From: CBDFMG01 sp965221205 [NCBI: bacterium]
GTDB lineage: Bacteria > SM23-31
Reading direction: 5' to 3'
Length of the DNA stretch: 64,000 nt
Assembly: GCA_965221205.1 (NCBI GenBank)
Contig: OZ244870.1
Location: 2,666,001 to 2,730,000 of the forward strand
The position numbers and the translations under genes were made by a program. Shown here one piece after another: positions 50,359-60,999 of this stretch (within the stretch, counting starts at the first letter, position 1; every line of letters begins with the position of its first letter). The notes below the pieces were generated by a model that was given only the letters and a program-made list of their open reading frames with translations, was not told the DNA's origin and ran no database searches.

Positions 50359-51831
50359 ATGAATAAGAATTTTGTAGAGGATTTTCATCTCCGATTTTGC
50401 TGCGTGGTATTGACTGCCATAATAGGTATTGCAGCAAGCGGCTGCGCTCCACAGGATAGTCCCGATATTCCCGATATTGAAACACAGGATAGTCCCGGTA
50501 TTGAAATAGGGACAATTACGGTTGATGCGGGAGAATATGACCGTACCAATACGTTGGTCCGCTTTCAAACATCGGCGGATAAAATTTTTGGCGACCCGAT
50601 GAAATTCCGACGAGAGGGATATTTCCATTATCTGAATGAAGAGACCGACTTGGAACTTCTCAGAGACAACACATTAGTGCTTGTCGAAGAAGGCGGGACA
50701 CGATCAAGATTGACGGTGCAGTGGGATGACCATTCAGATTTTGACTGGAGAACAGTTCCGGGAAAAGGTGCACTTGTCTGGGTTTTGACCGGGGAAACCC
50801 CGGGTGGATCCACGAGAACATTTAAACTTATGCTGGAAGAAGGCCCATCTCTTGCACGTCCGATAACTGTTGAAGATTCTGATAATACACATTTTACGGT
50901 CAATCAAGGCAATAAACCATTATTGCGTTACAACTACGGTGTCGTTCAAGACAGCAGCAATGCACGTTCTCTCGACAGATCATTTTTTATCCATCCGATC
51001 TGGACTCCGTCGGGGGAAATTATTACAGGAGAATCTTCCCCGGAACATGGCACGCATGCAGGAGTGTCCAACTACTGGAATACGATACAACATGTAAACA
51101 GGCAGCTTAATTTTTGGGAACTGGGTGATAACCCGGGCAGAAAAGTACCGGATGATCTTGGACCAAGTATTACAGAAGGGCCCGTTTTTACGTCTCTTGA
51201 ATTTATCAATAAAGGTCTTTACAGCGGGAATACAATTTTTCGGGAATTATACAGTATTAAAGCGTATCCGTTGTCGGGAGAAAATGTGCAGCTCGTAGAT
51301 ATATCGATCCGGCAAAAATCAATCCCTGAAAACTTACGATACATCCCGTTGGAAGAAGGCGCAACCGGAATTATGGATGAGGAAGGAAATGTGGTTGAGG
51401 GTACTTCCATGGATTTATTACAGAATAATAATGCCACATTCGCATTGAGCGGCAAAGCTGAGTGGTATACCGATGATGTTTCGCTCGATGTATTGACAAG
51501 TGAGGGGAAAAACCGTATTGATGGTGATGGAACCGCGGCCCGGTGGATCGACGTATCAGGCCCTGTCGGCAGCCACTGGGGTGGACTTGCGATGTTTGAT
51601 CATCCGTCAAACCAGAAATATCCGACTCCGGTGACGATTCACGCTGACATCCCATATTTTGGTTATGCTTTTACGAGGAACACTCCTCACACCGTTATAA
51701 TGGATGATCCTCTTAATCTTGTATATAGAATTCTTGTTCATGACGGACATCCTGACATGGAACTCAATGAACGCATCGCTCAAGACTTTGCGAATCCCCC
51801 GACCGTCACGTTTCAACCATTAAAAATGTAA
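50359..51831 (+). CDS. PmoA-like (DUF6807-type) lipoprotein
   Basis: Protein of about 490 residues. A lipoprotein signal ends AASGC (Cys29 from this start), followed by a short repeated Asp/Ser/Pro linker (DSPDIPD, DSPGIEI). The main domain has features of the DUF6807/PmoA-like family: RYNYGVVQD, FIHPIWTPSGE, HGTHAGV, a WGGLAMFDHPSN block, and FGYAFTRNTPHTV. The ATG at 50359 was chosen for its GAGGTG ribosome site; an upstream start at 50326 has none. It lies between the ThuA-isochorismatase gene and the aldo/keto reductase gene. The family is common near sugar oxidoreductases; function not established. Confidence 0.8.
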   Translation: MNKNFVEDFHLRFCCVVLTAIIGIAASGCAPQDSPDIPDIETQDSPGIEIGTITVDAGEYDRTNTLVRFQTSADKIFGDPMKFRREGYFHYLNEETDLELLRDNTLVLVEEGGTRSRLTVQWDDHSDFDWRTVPGKGALVWVLTGETPGGSTRTFKLMLEEGPSLARPITVEDSDNTHFTVNQGNKPLLRYNYGVVQDSSNARSLDRSFFIHPIWTPSGEIITGESSPEHGTHAGVSNYWNTIQHVNRQLNFWELGDNPGRKVPDDLGPSITEGPVFTSLEFINKGLYSGNTIFRELYSIKAYPLSGENVQLVDISIRQKSIPENLRYIPLEEGATGIMDEEGNVVEGTSMDLLQNNNATFALSGKAEWYTDDVSLDVLTSEGKNRIDGDGTAARWIDVSGPVGSHWGGLAMFDHPSNQKYPTPVTIHADIPYFGYAFTRNTPHTVIMDDPLNLVYRILVHDGHPDMELNERIAQDFANPPTVTFQPLKM

Positions 51832-51853
51832 ATGTAATGACTGACTCATTATG

Positions 51854-51881
51854 CAAGAGGAGATAAACAAGAGGAGATAAA
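51854..51881 (+). promoter_or_regulatory. Tandemly duplicated ribosome-binding site
   Basis: Two exact, adjacent copies of CAAGAGGAGATAAA lead into the ATG at 51883. Each carries GAGGAG, so the aldo/keto reductase message has two consecutive Shine-Dalgarno sites. The second is at standard spacing. The duplication looks like a slippage or small tandem event. Confidence 0.8.
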
Positions 51882-51882
51882 T

Positions 51883-53217
51883 ATGTCAAAGAAAAAATTG
51901 AAAAAAGAAGGTATGGACAGACGGAAATTTATGAAGTTCAGCAGTGCAGCAGTACTTGGAACTACGTTAAATGTACCTGGTATTCTTTCTAATACAGATA
52001 ATACGCTGCCTGATGCTGGCCAGCAGCAAAGCGGCAGCCCGCAGTACAAACCTGAAACAGGAATGAAATATAGACGATTTGGCAGAACGAATATTATGGT
52101 GTCAGAAATCGGGCTGGGATGTGCCAGTCTCTCTCTTTCCAGAACACTTGGTCGTTTTTTGTTTGAAAAATGGCGGCGGGAAAAAGGAGACGTGGTAAAC
52201 AAACTCCTCGATCTTGGGGGTAACCTTGTTACGACCGCTCCCAGCTATCATAACACGCAGGAACTTTTGGGCGAGGCGCTGAAAGGCAGGCGGGATGAGT
52301 TTTATTTTGCCATATCATTAGAGCAGGGCAGCGAAAAAGAGATGCGGGATATGATTGACAACAGTCTTGAACTATTGCAAACAGATCACATCGATTTCTC
52401 TTTTTCAGATGGTTTCGGCACGCATGAAAGCTTCGGAATTATGAAAAAAATCCAGGAAGAAGGATTGATAAACTTCATCGGAATGAGCGGACACAATCCA
52501 CGTAATCATGAATGGGCTATCAGGAATGGTTATGTTGACTTTTTAATGAAACCGTATAACCGGCTGAGCATGATTAAACAAGGATCAAACGACCCTGTCG
52601 GTACCGATAGATTGTTTGCATTGGCAAAAGAAAGGGACGTGGGTGTTCTTGCCATCAAGACTATGACGGGAAATTTTATTCCCTACTGGGCAAACGAAAC
52701 ACATGACCCGGAAATACAGGAAATTCAGAACAAACTCAGGAAATACGGCCCTGATAACCTTTATCAGGCGTTGATACGATGGAATCTTGGCAATCCGAAT
52801 GTTACATGTTGTGCAATCGGGATGGACAGAGTGCAGCAGGTAATTGATAACGTTGAAGCTGTCACGACACGTGACCGGTTCACGTCCGACATACAAGATG
52901 ATATCATGGAACAATACGCCAGCATTGCCGACAAGGATTATTGCAGACTGTGTGCGGAGTGTATACCTGCATGCCCAAAGAATATTCCTATTCCGGATCT
53001 TTTACGGTATCGTTTGTATCATAATAATTATAAACAGGTATCCCTGGCAAAAAACCTCTATAATCAATTACCGGGAGGGATCAAAGCTTCGGCGTGTGAC
53101 AGCTGTGGAAAATGCGAAGATGTGTGCCCGTATGATCTGAAGATCATAAATAAAATATTTGAGGCGCATGCCAGTCTGGATAATGGCGCTTCTCCCCTGT
53201 CACATCTCTTGACGTAA
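51883..53217 (+). CDS. Tat-exported aldo/keto reductase-ferredoxin fusion
   Basis: Protein of 444 residues. A twin-arginine signal (MDRRKFMKFSS) is followed by an aldo/keto reductase barrel (about 60-340; YRRFGRTNIMVSEIGLGCA, APSYHNTQELLGEALKGRRDE) and a C-terminal ferredoxin-like region with two clusters (CRLCAECIPACP near 350 and CDSCGKCEDVCP near 405). The usual Asp-Tyr-Lys-His tetrad is mostly gone: IDTAPSY-type Asp is Thr (VTTAPSY), the Lys position is Ser/Ile (FAISL), and the His position is Asp (FSFSDGF); only Tyr remains. Redox or non-catalytic role unclear. The duplicated ribosome site precedes it. Confidence 0.88.
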   Translation: MSKKKLKKEGMDRRKFMKFSSAAVLGTTLNVPGILSNTDNTLPDAGQQQSGSPQYKPETGMKYRRFGRTNIMVSEIGLGCASLSLSRTLGRFLFEKWRREKGDVVNKLLDLGGNLVTTAPSYHNTQELLGEALKGRRDEFYFAISLEQGSEKEMRDMIDNSLELLQTDHIDFSFSDGFGTHESFGIMKKIQEEGLINFIGMSGHNPRNHEWAIRNGYVDFLMKPYNRLSMIKQGSNDPVGTDRLFALAKERDVGVLAIKTMTGNFIPYWANETHDPEIQEIQNKLRKYGPDNLYQALIRWNLGNPNVTCCAIGMDRVQQVIDNVEAVTTRDRFTSDIQDDIMEQYASIADKDYCRLCAECIPACPKNIPIPDLLRYRLYHNNYKQVSLAKNLYNQLPGGIKASACDSCGKCEDVCPYDLKIINKIFEAHASLDNGASPLSHLLT

Positions 53218-53414
53218 CACTGGTGAGTTCAACTGGACGTAAACAACAACGTCAATCAGATGTGCACAAGGCTTTAGATTCGAAACCCGACTGCCGTCTC
53301 TTCCGTAACGCAAAGTAAACCTGAACCGCCCGGGCCCTGACAGGAGGCGCACCATGTTTGACTATACACAAGCAGATGAGCATGTAGTACGCCAAGGCGC
53401 TGCGACAATCGCTT

Positions 53415-53714
53415 ATGCTGGGTCTAATCGACAACGGCCGCGAGCAGACTCAGGAAGCAGAAGAAGAGCTTGAAGCCCTTACCGGGCGCAGCAGGGAAAA
53501 ATTTCACCACGGAAAGAAAATGGCCTGTTTGTTCAATGAGCCAGACGCTGAAGTGGTGCGTACCGCTGCCCGGATCCTAAACCATAAAAAGACCGTCGAT
53601 TTCATGAAAGACCAACACAAAAGATATGCAAAAAGACTTGTTTGTGGCCTCAACGACTTGACTTCAAAGTACGAAGAAGCAAGTACATTAAGAAAACAAT
53701 GTAGGAATGGCTGA
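53415..53714 (+). CDS. Hypothetical protein of a mobile-element remnant
   Basis: Possible 99-residue protein, rich in Glu, Lys and Arg (EAEEELEALTGRSREKFHHGKK), helical and soluble, without a recognisable family. An in-frame continuation upstream to about 53388 (KALRQSL) reads as the same protein without a start, so it may be truncated at the 5' end. It is followed, overlapping by 8 bases, by another small frame, then by a primase-helicase gene, suggesting part of a plasmid or phage-like cassette. Confidence 0.35.
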   Translation: MLGLIDNGREQTQEAEEELEALTGRSREKFHHGKKMACLFNEPDAEVVRTAARILNHKKTVDFMKDQHKRYAKRLVCGLNDLTSKYEEASTLRKQCRNG

Positions 53715-53934
53715 AAATGGAAAGAGACGTGTTAAATACGGGCTTTGCCTTGGAAGTTCAAATTTAATCGAATGGACGATAAGAGAAATAACACCGGATA
53801 TGGTTGAAAAAAAAAGTCGCTGTTTTTACACCGATACAAGTCATCAGAATAATTTCATTCAAAGCGTTATAACCTCTGGAGGATATTCCAGTATCGCAGA
53901 AAACGCTGAACGTGCTCTCAAAATAATACCTTAA
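53707..53934 (+). CDS. Hypothetical protein before the primase gene
   Basis: Possible 75-residue protein (start MAENGKRRVKYGLCLGSSN), basic at the N-terminus, no membrane helix or known motif. It overlaps the preceding frame by 8 bases and ends 15 bases before the primase-helicase gene, consistent with an operon. I do not recognise it; it could be a small accessory protein of the element. Confidence 0.35.
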   Translation: MAENGKRRVKYGLCLGSSNLIEWTIREITPDMVEKKSRCFYTDTSHQNNFIQSVITSGGYSSIAENAERALKIIP

Positions 53935-53949
53935 CCAGGGCAATTAAGA

Positions 53950-56178
53950 ATGTTTGATCATGTATTACCCCATCTGAATAAAACAAGAAAACGATTAGAC
54001 AGATCGTACGAGGCTCAATGTCCTTGTCATGAAGACAATAACCTCTCTCTTACTGTTTCTGAAAAAGGGGGATTTATCGTGCTTTATTGTCGTGCAGGTT
54101 GCACCACAGAGAATATTGTCTCCGCTCTGGATCTTGAAATGAGTGATTTGGATACCAATCAAGACAACAATGGTAGAAAAAAGCAAAAAAGAAAGGTGTC
54201 TAAAATATATGATTATACCGATAGAGATGGAAAAATATTGTATCAAGTTTTAAAATATGATGGAGCGAATGTCGTAATTATACCCGACAATGATAGCGCA
54301 GGAAAAAATCACGCGCAGGACGTAGCAAAGAAATTAAGTGAATCTGCATCAAAAATACGGGTGCTGACCTTGCCTGGATTAAAGGAAAAACAGGATATTT
54401 CCGATTGGCTTGAGCTTAACGAACCCGATCGACTGAAAGATTTAATTGGTAAAACACCGGTTTTGAAACAGGAAAATGCCTTACAATCGCTTACAGAGCA
54501 TGAAAAAAATGAAATAAATAAAGATATATTTGAAAATGCTCCGTTTCAATGTCTCGGTGTCGATCACAGATATTACTATTATTTATCCCACGAAACAAAA
54601 CAAATCATAAAACTTTCTTCTAACAACCACACAAGCGTAAATCTCATATCTCTCGCTGATCTCAGGTTCTGGGAAACATATTTTAAACTCGAAGAGAGCA
54701 ATGAAATATCATGGAAATCCGCTCAGAACTCTCTTTTCCGCAAGTGCCACAAACTGGGAATATTCGACCCAAAGATGGTTAGAGGCTGCGGTGCGTGGTA
54801 CGATGAAAAAAGAACTGTGCTGCACCTTGGCGATAGATTACGTGTTAACGGAAACAATATGAAGATTCCTGACTTCAAAACACGATATATATATGAAGCG
54901 CAGAAATCTGTTGAGATTACAGACCATAAACCGTTACCTCAGGGTGATGCTGTAAAATTTTCAAAAATATCGGAAATGTTTGCATGGGAAAAACCTGTAT
55001 CGGCTCGTTTGTTTTCAGGCTGGTGTGTTATAGCCCCAATATGTGGTGCGTTACTATGGCGTCCTCATCTATGGCTGACCGGATCTGCCGGTACTGGCAA
55101 ATCATGGATAATTAATTATGTTGTGCACAAAATTCTTGGCAGCATGAGTCTGTTTGTACAGAGTAATACAACAGAAGCGGGTATACGGCAGACGCTTTGC
55201 AATAACGCATTTCCACTCGTATTCGATGAGGCGGAATCAGAAAATCAGACGTCTCGATTCCGTTTACAAAAAATAATGGACCTCATGCGCCAGGCAAGCT
55301 CGGAGAATTCGGCAGGGATTATCAAAGGCACGCAAGGTGGACAGACTGTGACGTTCAGAATCAGGAGCTGCTTCATGCTGGCATCTATTAATGTAAACCT
55401 TAAACAGAATGAAGATACATCCAGCGTTTCAGTTTTGGGATTGACAAAACATATATTTAATAGGCAGCAATCGAAATCTGAAAAAATCAAGAGCGGTGTT
55501 AACGGGACGTTAACAAATGATTATTGCGCTGCCCTGCGGGCAAGAACTGTTTCTATGATTCCAATCATACGGCAGAACGCGGATGTATTTGCAGCTGCAG
55601 TTACAACAGTGCTTGGCGAACAGCGTGTGGGCGATCAGTTAGGAACACTGCTGGCCGGTGCGTACAGTCTGTACAGTGATAACACCATTTCTTATGAAGA
55701 TGCTGTGGAATGGGTGCGGTCCCATGATTGGGAGACCGACCGATCGGACGGCGAGAAGGATGAAGCAAGATGTTTGAATCATATCTTGCAAAATGTAGTA
55801 TCGGTAGAGGTAAACGGAAGAAAGTTCGACCGGACGCTGGGAAATCTCATTGCAAATGTATCTGATCGTTTAGAGTCATCAGGATATGGAACAGGGCAGG
55901 AAGATGCCGTGACACCCCCTCCGGATAAAGATATAGACAGAGACGACGCTAAAGCGTTTTTAAAGAGACACGGAATGCGGGTAAAAGACGAATGTCTATG
56001 GATTTCAAATAGTCATCGGGAAATGAAGAAACTGTTTAAAGATACAGCCTGGCATACCGGATGGAAAAACATGTTGCTGCGCATAGATGGAGCTGAAAAC
56101 GCAGCACTCTTACGGTTTGGACCTGGCACGGCAACCCGCGCCGTAGGTATACCTTTACACTATATATTTGGGGAGTGA
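53950..56178 (+). CDS. Primase-helicase-like protein with most of Toprim missing
   Basis: Protein of 742 residues, replication protein type of plasmids and phages. The N-terminal zinc finger has CPCHEDNN and YCRAGC. A Toprim-like end follows (VVIIPDNDSAGKNHA...ISDWLE) but the earlier Toprim half, including the catalytic Glu motif, is absent: the text passes from the LYQVLKYDG block straight into NVVIIPD. A P-loop ATPase domain follows with Walker A LTGSAGTGKS (near residue 380), Walker B LVFDEAESEN and an arginine-rich end. The frame is open throughout, so the loss is in frame. Probably cannot prime, though ATPase motifs are complete. Confidence 0.72.
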   Translation: MFDHVLPHLNKTRKRLDRSYEAQCPCHEDNNLSLTVSEKGGFIVLYCRAGCTTENIVSALDLEMSDLDTNQDNNGRKKQKRKVSKIYDYTDRDGKILYQVLKYDGANVVIIPDNDSAGKNHAQDVAKKLSESASKIRVLTLPGLKEKQDISDWLELNEPDRLKDLIGKTPVLKQENALQSLTEHEKNEINKDIFENAPFQCLGVDHRYYYYLSHETKQIIKLSSNNHTSVNLISLADLRFWETYFKLEESNEISWKSAQNSLFRKCHKLGIFDPKMVRGCGAWYDEKRTVLHLGDRLRVNGNNMKIPDFKTRYIYEAQKSVEITDHKPLPQGDAVKFSKISEMFAWEKPVSARLFSGWCVIAPICGALLWRPHLWLTGSAGTGKSWIINYVVHKILGSMSLFVQSNTTEAGIRQTLCNNAFPLVFDEAESENQTSRFRLQKIMDLMRQASSENSAGIIKGTQGGQTVTFRIRSCFMLASINVNLKQNEDTSSVSVLGLTKHIFNRQQSKSEKIKSGVNGTLTNDYCAALRARTVSMIPIIRQNADVFAAAVTTVLGEQRVGDQLGTLLAGAYSLYSDNTISYEDAVEWVRSHDWETDRSDGEKDEARCLNHILQNVVSVEVNGRKFDRTLGNLIANVSDRLESSGYGTGQEDAVTPPPDKDIDRDDAKAFLKRHGMRVKDECLWISNSHREMKKLFKDTAWHTGWKNMLLRIDGAENAALLRFGPGTATRAVGIPLHYIFGE

Positions 56179-56184
56179 CAGAGT

Positions 56185-56525
56185 ATGTATAATTGTATTG
56201 ATTTATTTTTGGGTATTGGCGGATTTCGACTGTGACGTGAAGCTCCCGGAATGAAGTGTGTCTTCAACTCTGGAATCGATAGACATCGCACAGGAGATAT
56301 CCGCTGAATTCATGCAAAAGACATACTGAAGTATGATATTTATGTGCAGGGTTTCCTTGCCAGTCTTTCTCATCGTGTGAAAGGAAGGTTTTCGGATGAA
56401 AAAGGGAATCTTTTTTTGATAGTATCCGCATTGCTGACTGCCATAAGCCGTCTATTGTACTGCTTGAAAATATCCCGGGTATCCTGACCATTGACAATGG
56501 TGACAGTATACAAACTATAAGCGCT
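56185..56525 (+). pseudogene. C5 cytosine DNA methyltransferase relic
   Basis: Plus-strand text reads IDLFLGIGGF, then in-frame stops, GMKCVFNSGID, KDILKYDIYVQGF, DEKGNLFL, and in another frame IRIADCHKPSIVLLENIPGIL. These are the N-terminal motifs of Dcm-type methyltransferases in order. The catalytic ProCys motif (FPCQPFS) is replaced by LASLS, and there are at least two stops and one frame change. The target-recognition half is absent. It directly follows the primase-helicase gene. Confidence 0.85.
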
Positions 56526-56534
56526 CAGGATCAT

Positions 56535-57269
56535 ATGAATACAGTAATTCCAAATAAAATTATCGTTATCATAGTATTGTACGTGATATGCTCTGCGGAA
56601 GGATTTTCACAGGAGAGAATGCAGTTAAATGAGACGACACTGAACAATTTTGCTGACGAGTACACGGTAAATATAATAAAAGCGAATTCCTGCGCGGCGC
56701 CGTTAATACCATATATGGCTGCAAAAATGACAATCGAAGATATGGGGTATGACTACGACAGAACATTCAGATATTTTGTATTGTTCCAGGATTCCTTATA
56801 TGAATCAGAAGAAATCTATGACATAGTGGATATGATTTTAACGTATTATGAATTCTCTGCCTGGAATTTAAAAAAAGCGTTTGGTGAAAATCTCATATCC
56901 GATGAGACGTATAAAATAACGAACTACGACCTCACAGTAAGGAAATATAATCTTGAAAAAGTAGAGGCGCTTCTCTATCTGTCAAATAAGTACAATACCA
57001 CTTCACTCAGTGACAGACAGGTCATTGAGGGATTAGCGTCTGTAAACGATGGCAGTTCCAATCGTTACGACACAAAAACGTACCCTGAAGAACCGGCCGG
57101 GACCGGTTGGAATGCACTGTTTTCCGAGGAGTTTCAAGCGCTCATTGCGGATGATTTTCTATCAGTGAACAAAAACCGGGTGGAAATCCTGAAACCGGAA
57201 AGTGTGAATGAGATTGCTGCCATGGCAGAGTATCTCCAGAAAGCAAGATCGACTTTTTTAAATAATTGA
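56535..57269 (+). CDS. Secreted hypothetical protein
   Basis: Protein of 244 residues with a signal peptide (IIVIIVLYVICSAEGFSQ). The mature part is acidic, helical, with many Tyr and Asn. There are no catalytic motifs I know. ATG at 56535 with AGGA 4 bases upstream. It lies between a mobile-element remnant and the defence island and is AT-rich like the host. Export suggests a periplasmic role. Confidence 0.6.
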   Translation: MNTVIPNKIIVIIVLYVICSAEGFSQERMQLNETTLNNFADEYTVNIIKANSCAAPLIPYMAAKMTIEDMGYDYDRTFRYFVLFQDSLYESEEIYDIVDMILTYYEFSAWNLKKAFGENLISDETYKITNYDLTVRKYNLEKVEALLYLSNKYNTTSLSDRQVIEGLASVNDGSSNRYDTKTYPEEPAGTGWNALFSEEFQALIADDFLSVNKNRVEILKPESVNEIAAMAEYLQKARSTFLNN

Positions 57270-57307
57270 AAGAAAAATCGAATTGCACGAGGTAAAGGAG
57301 GTAAAGA

Positions 57308-58186
57308 ATGGAAACGGAAAGACGGGAATTAGGATTCTCGGTGAAAATCTTCTTTCCCGCTGGCGATCCGGAAGGCATTCGTGTGATCGAGAAATCGAAC
57401 TGGTCTGGACAGGGTATTGTTTTCCCCCGTTCGCTCTTTACCGAGGTTCGCCGCCGAAAGGAACTCAAACACTCTGGCGTGTATGTCCTTTGGGGGCCCG
57501 GCGGATCAGAGCAACTGCCGAGCGCCTATGTGGGTGAGGCTGCTGTATTGCTGCCACGGCTGAACAGCCACGAGAAGAGCGCGAAGAGCAAGGATTTCTG
57601 GACCCATGGAGTTGCCTTCATCAGCAAGGACCAGAGCCTGAACAAGGCACACGTCCAATATCTCGAAGCGCGGCTGGTGAAACTTGCGTATGAGGCGAAG
57701 CGTTGCGAGCGGGTTAACGCTAATAAGCCGCAGATGCCGGCGCTATCGGATGCGGATAAGGCAGATGCAGAGCTGTACCTAGCCGACATGTTGCTATGTC
57801 TGCCGGTCGTAGGGGTGAGTTTCTTCGAGAAGCCTCGGGGAATAGCGGAAAAGAGCCGGAAGCTGTACCTGAGTTCCAAAGGGATACAGGCATGCGGTTA
57901 TGAAGAGCCGGGTGGTTTTGTCGTGCTGGCCGGTTCTCAAGCGGTCAAGAACGAGCTTCCTTCGATCAACACCTATTTTTCCGGTCGGCGGAAGGCGTTG
58001 TTGAATCAGGAGCTTTTTGAAGATACGGGCACCACATACCGCCTCGTCCAGAACTACCCCTTCGCCTCACCCTCCACCGCAGCTGGCGTCCTATTGGGGA
58101 GGAACAGCAATGGGCGCACCGAATGGAAGGATGCTGAAGGGCGATCATTGAATAAAATCCAGGCCGCGGAAATGGAAACACCTTGA
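57308..58186 (+). CDS. GIY-YIG nuclease-like protein with DUF4357 domain
   Basis: Protein of 292 residues opening the GC-rich defence island. The GIY-YIG core is present: SGVYVLWGP, then SAYVGEA, the Arg in LPRLNSHE, and a later Glu in [10 protein letters not shown]. The C-terminus ([22 protein letters not shown]) is the DUF4357 domain, usually found on proteins of restriction-modification islands. ATG with GAGGTAAAG upstream. The stop overlaps the start of the hsdR relic. It could be a nuclease partner of the type I system, an inference from position only. Confidence 0.82.
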   Translation: METERRELGFSVKIFFPAGDPEGIRVIEKSNWSGQGIVFPRSLFTEVRRRKELKHSGVYVLWGPGGSEQLPSAYVGEAAVLLPRLNSHEKSAKSKDFWTHGVAFISKDQSLNKAHVQYLEARLVKLAYEAKRCERVNANKPQMPALSDADKADAELYLADMLLCLPVVGVSFFEKPRGIAEKSRKLYLSSKGIQACGYEEPGGFVVLAGSQAVKNELPSINTYFSGRRKALLNQELFEDTGTTYRLVQNYPFASPSTAAGVLLGRNSNGRTEWKDAEGRSLNKIQAAEMETP

Positions 58187-58533
58187 CCACCCTCACAGAA
58201 TCCAACGTCGAACAGGCCGCCCTGGCATGGTTGGATGGCCTCAGTTGGAACGTCGCTCACGGTCCTGACCTTGCCCCCGATACACTTGGCGCGGAGCGCG
58301 CCGACTACGGGCAGGTGGTACTGGAACAGCGTCTGCGCGATGCCCTCGCGCTGCTGAATCCTGATCTCCCCGCTTCAGCCGTGGACGAAACCTTCCAAAG
58401 AAAACGGAGGAAGCGCACCGGAATGACAGGGCAGTACTTCAATCACTGTCCGACTCTTGATTCACTTTACCAAGAGTTTCCGGATAGTGGAAAAGAGCTT
58501 TATTTCGATGGCACTGCCAAACGATGCCGGTGA
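58183..58533 (+). pseudogene. Truncated type I restriction subunit (hsdR) 5' relic
   Basis: The first 70 codons ([42 protein letters not shown]) match the extreme N-terminus of HsdR-type restriction endonucleases. The remaining 900 residues, including the PD-(D/E)XK nuclease and helicase motor, are missing. The frame then runs through unrelated text ([18 protein letters not shown]) to a stop at 58533. It sits where a full hsdR could have stood before hsdM. The island therefore has no restriction subunit in this window. Confidence 0.8.
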
Positions 58534-58612
58534 ACCGGATCTGGCAAAAGCGGATCGGACCAGGATGGATCGGCCGTCGCTGGCGGAGTGACGAGAACAG
58601 GAAGGACGGCGC

Positions 58613-60229
<1,617 letters not shown>

Positions 60230-60418
60230 TTCGTGACCTGCCGCGATGAAAAGGCTGCGTTCCTTTGGAGCATCCGTGCGTAAATTGCCGGTCGCGCCGC
60301 AAGCGACGTAATTGTCGCCTGCTATCGCTGTTTGGCAGGAGACCGGCCTGCCAGGTACGGCGGCAGTTTGAAGTCACTGGATGCGGCTGACAGTCAATAA
60401 AATTATGAGGTGAACCTA

Positions 60419-60850
60419 ATGCTAGAGTGGCTCGATGTCCTGAAGTTATCTATACCAGTATTCCTTGCGTTGATCGGTTGGATAATTAACGAATACTGCA
60501 AGAGATATTGGCAACGACGCAAGAGGAAGGAAGCGCGATACATTGCCCTGTTGAAGAGTCTGAAGGGCTTCTACGTCGGCGCCAATCCGGATACAGCTAT
60601 AGACGACAAGGAGGAGTTTCTTAAACAACGGTCTGTTGGTTGGCTCTATTGTCCTGATTCTATAATCCGGCAAATTAACATATTCCTGAATCACGTGAGT
60701 CTCGACGCCAATAAATCTGATGAGGAGAAGGAGCAGGCAGTTGAAGAAATAGTCCTTCTGATGAGGAAGGATCTACTCGGCAAAAGGTTCTGGTTATGGG
60801 ATAAAACAAGATTGAAAGCATCAGAGTATCGACACTTCAAAGCAACTTAA
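60419..60850 (+). CDS. Membrane-anchored small protein within the cassette
   Basis: Protein of 143 residues. One N-terminal membrane helix (VLKLSIPVFLALIGWIINEY) is followed by a very basic patch (RYWQRRKRKEARY) and a charged, helical cytoplasmic domain. The ATG at 60419 has GAGGTG 6 bases upstream; a GTG at 60410 is less likely. It is less GC-rich than hsdM or the HEPN gene around it and lies between two copies of the hsdM 3' end. No family recognised. It resembles in outline small membrane effectors of defence cassettes, a comparison only. Confidence 0.6.
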   Translation: MLEWLDVLKLSIPVFLALIGWIINEYCKRYWQRRKRKEARYIALLKSLKGFYVGANPDTAIDDKEEFLKQRSVGWLYCPDSIIRQINIFLNHVSLDANKSDEEKEQAVEEIVLLMRKDLLGKRFWLWDKTRLKASEYRHFKAT

Positions 60851-60891
60851 TCGGAAACACACCCAACGTATCATGAGGCGAAACAAGTGAA

Positions 60892-60990
60892 GATGACACG
60901 GCTCACGGCCCGGTTAAGAGAGTAGCAGGCCGAGGCAGCGAAGCTGGACGCCGCCATCGCCGGGAACCTGAAAGCGTTGGGATTTGGAGA
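60892..60990 (+). repeat. 99-bp direct repeat, copy 2 (ancestral hsdM 3' end)
   Basis: Second copy of the hsdM tail. In the hsdM frame it holds an in-frame TAG (near 60924) and then ends in GFGDRGS with a TGA that overlaps the ATG of the HEPN gene (ATGA at 61000). This suggests that copy 2 marks the original hsdM-HEPN junction, and that the 765 bases between the copies were added. Confidence 0.9.
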
Positions 60991-60999
60991 TCGGGGATC

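Noticed and set aside
53218-57269. Complete prophage or integrative element
   Set aside because: No integrase, portal, capsid or attachment site is visible; only a primase-helicase, two small frames and a methyltransferase relic remain.
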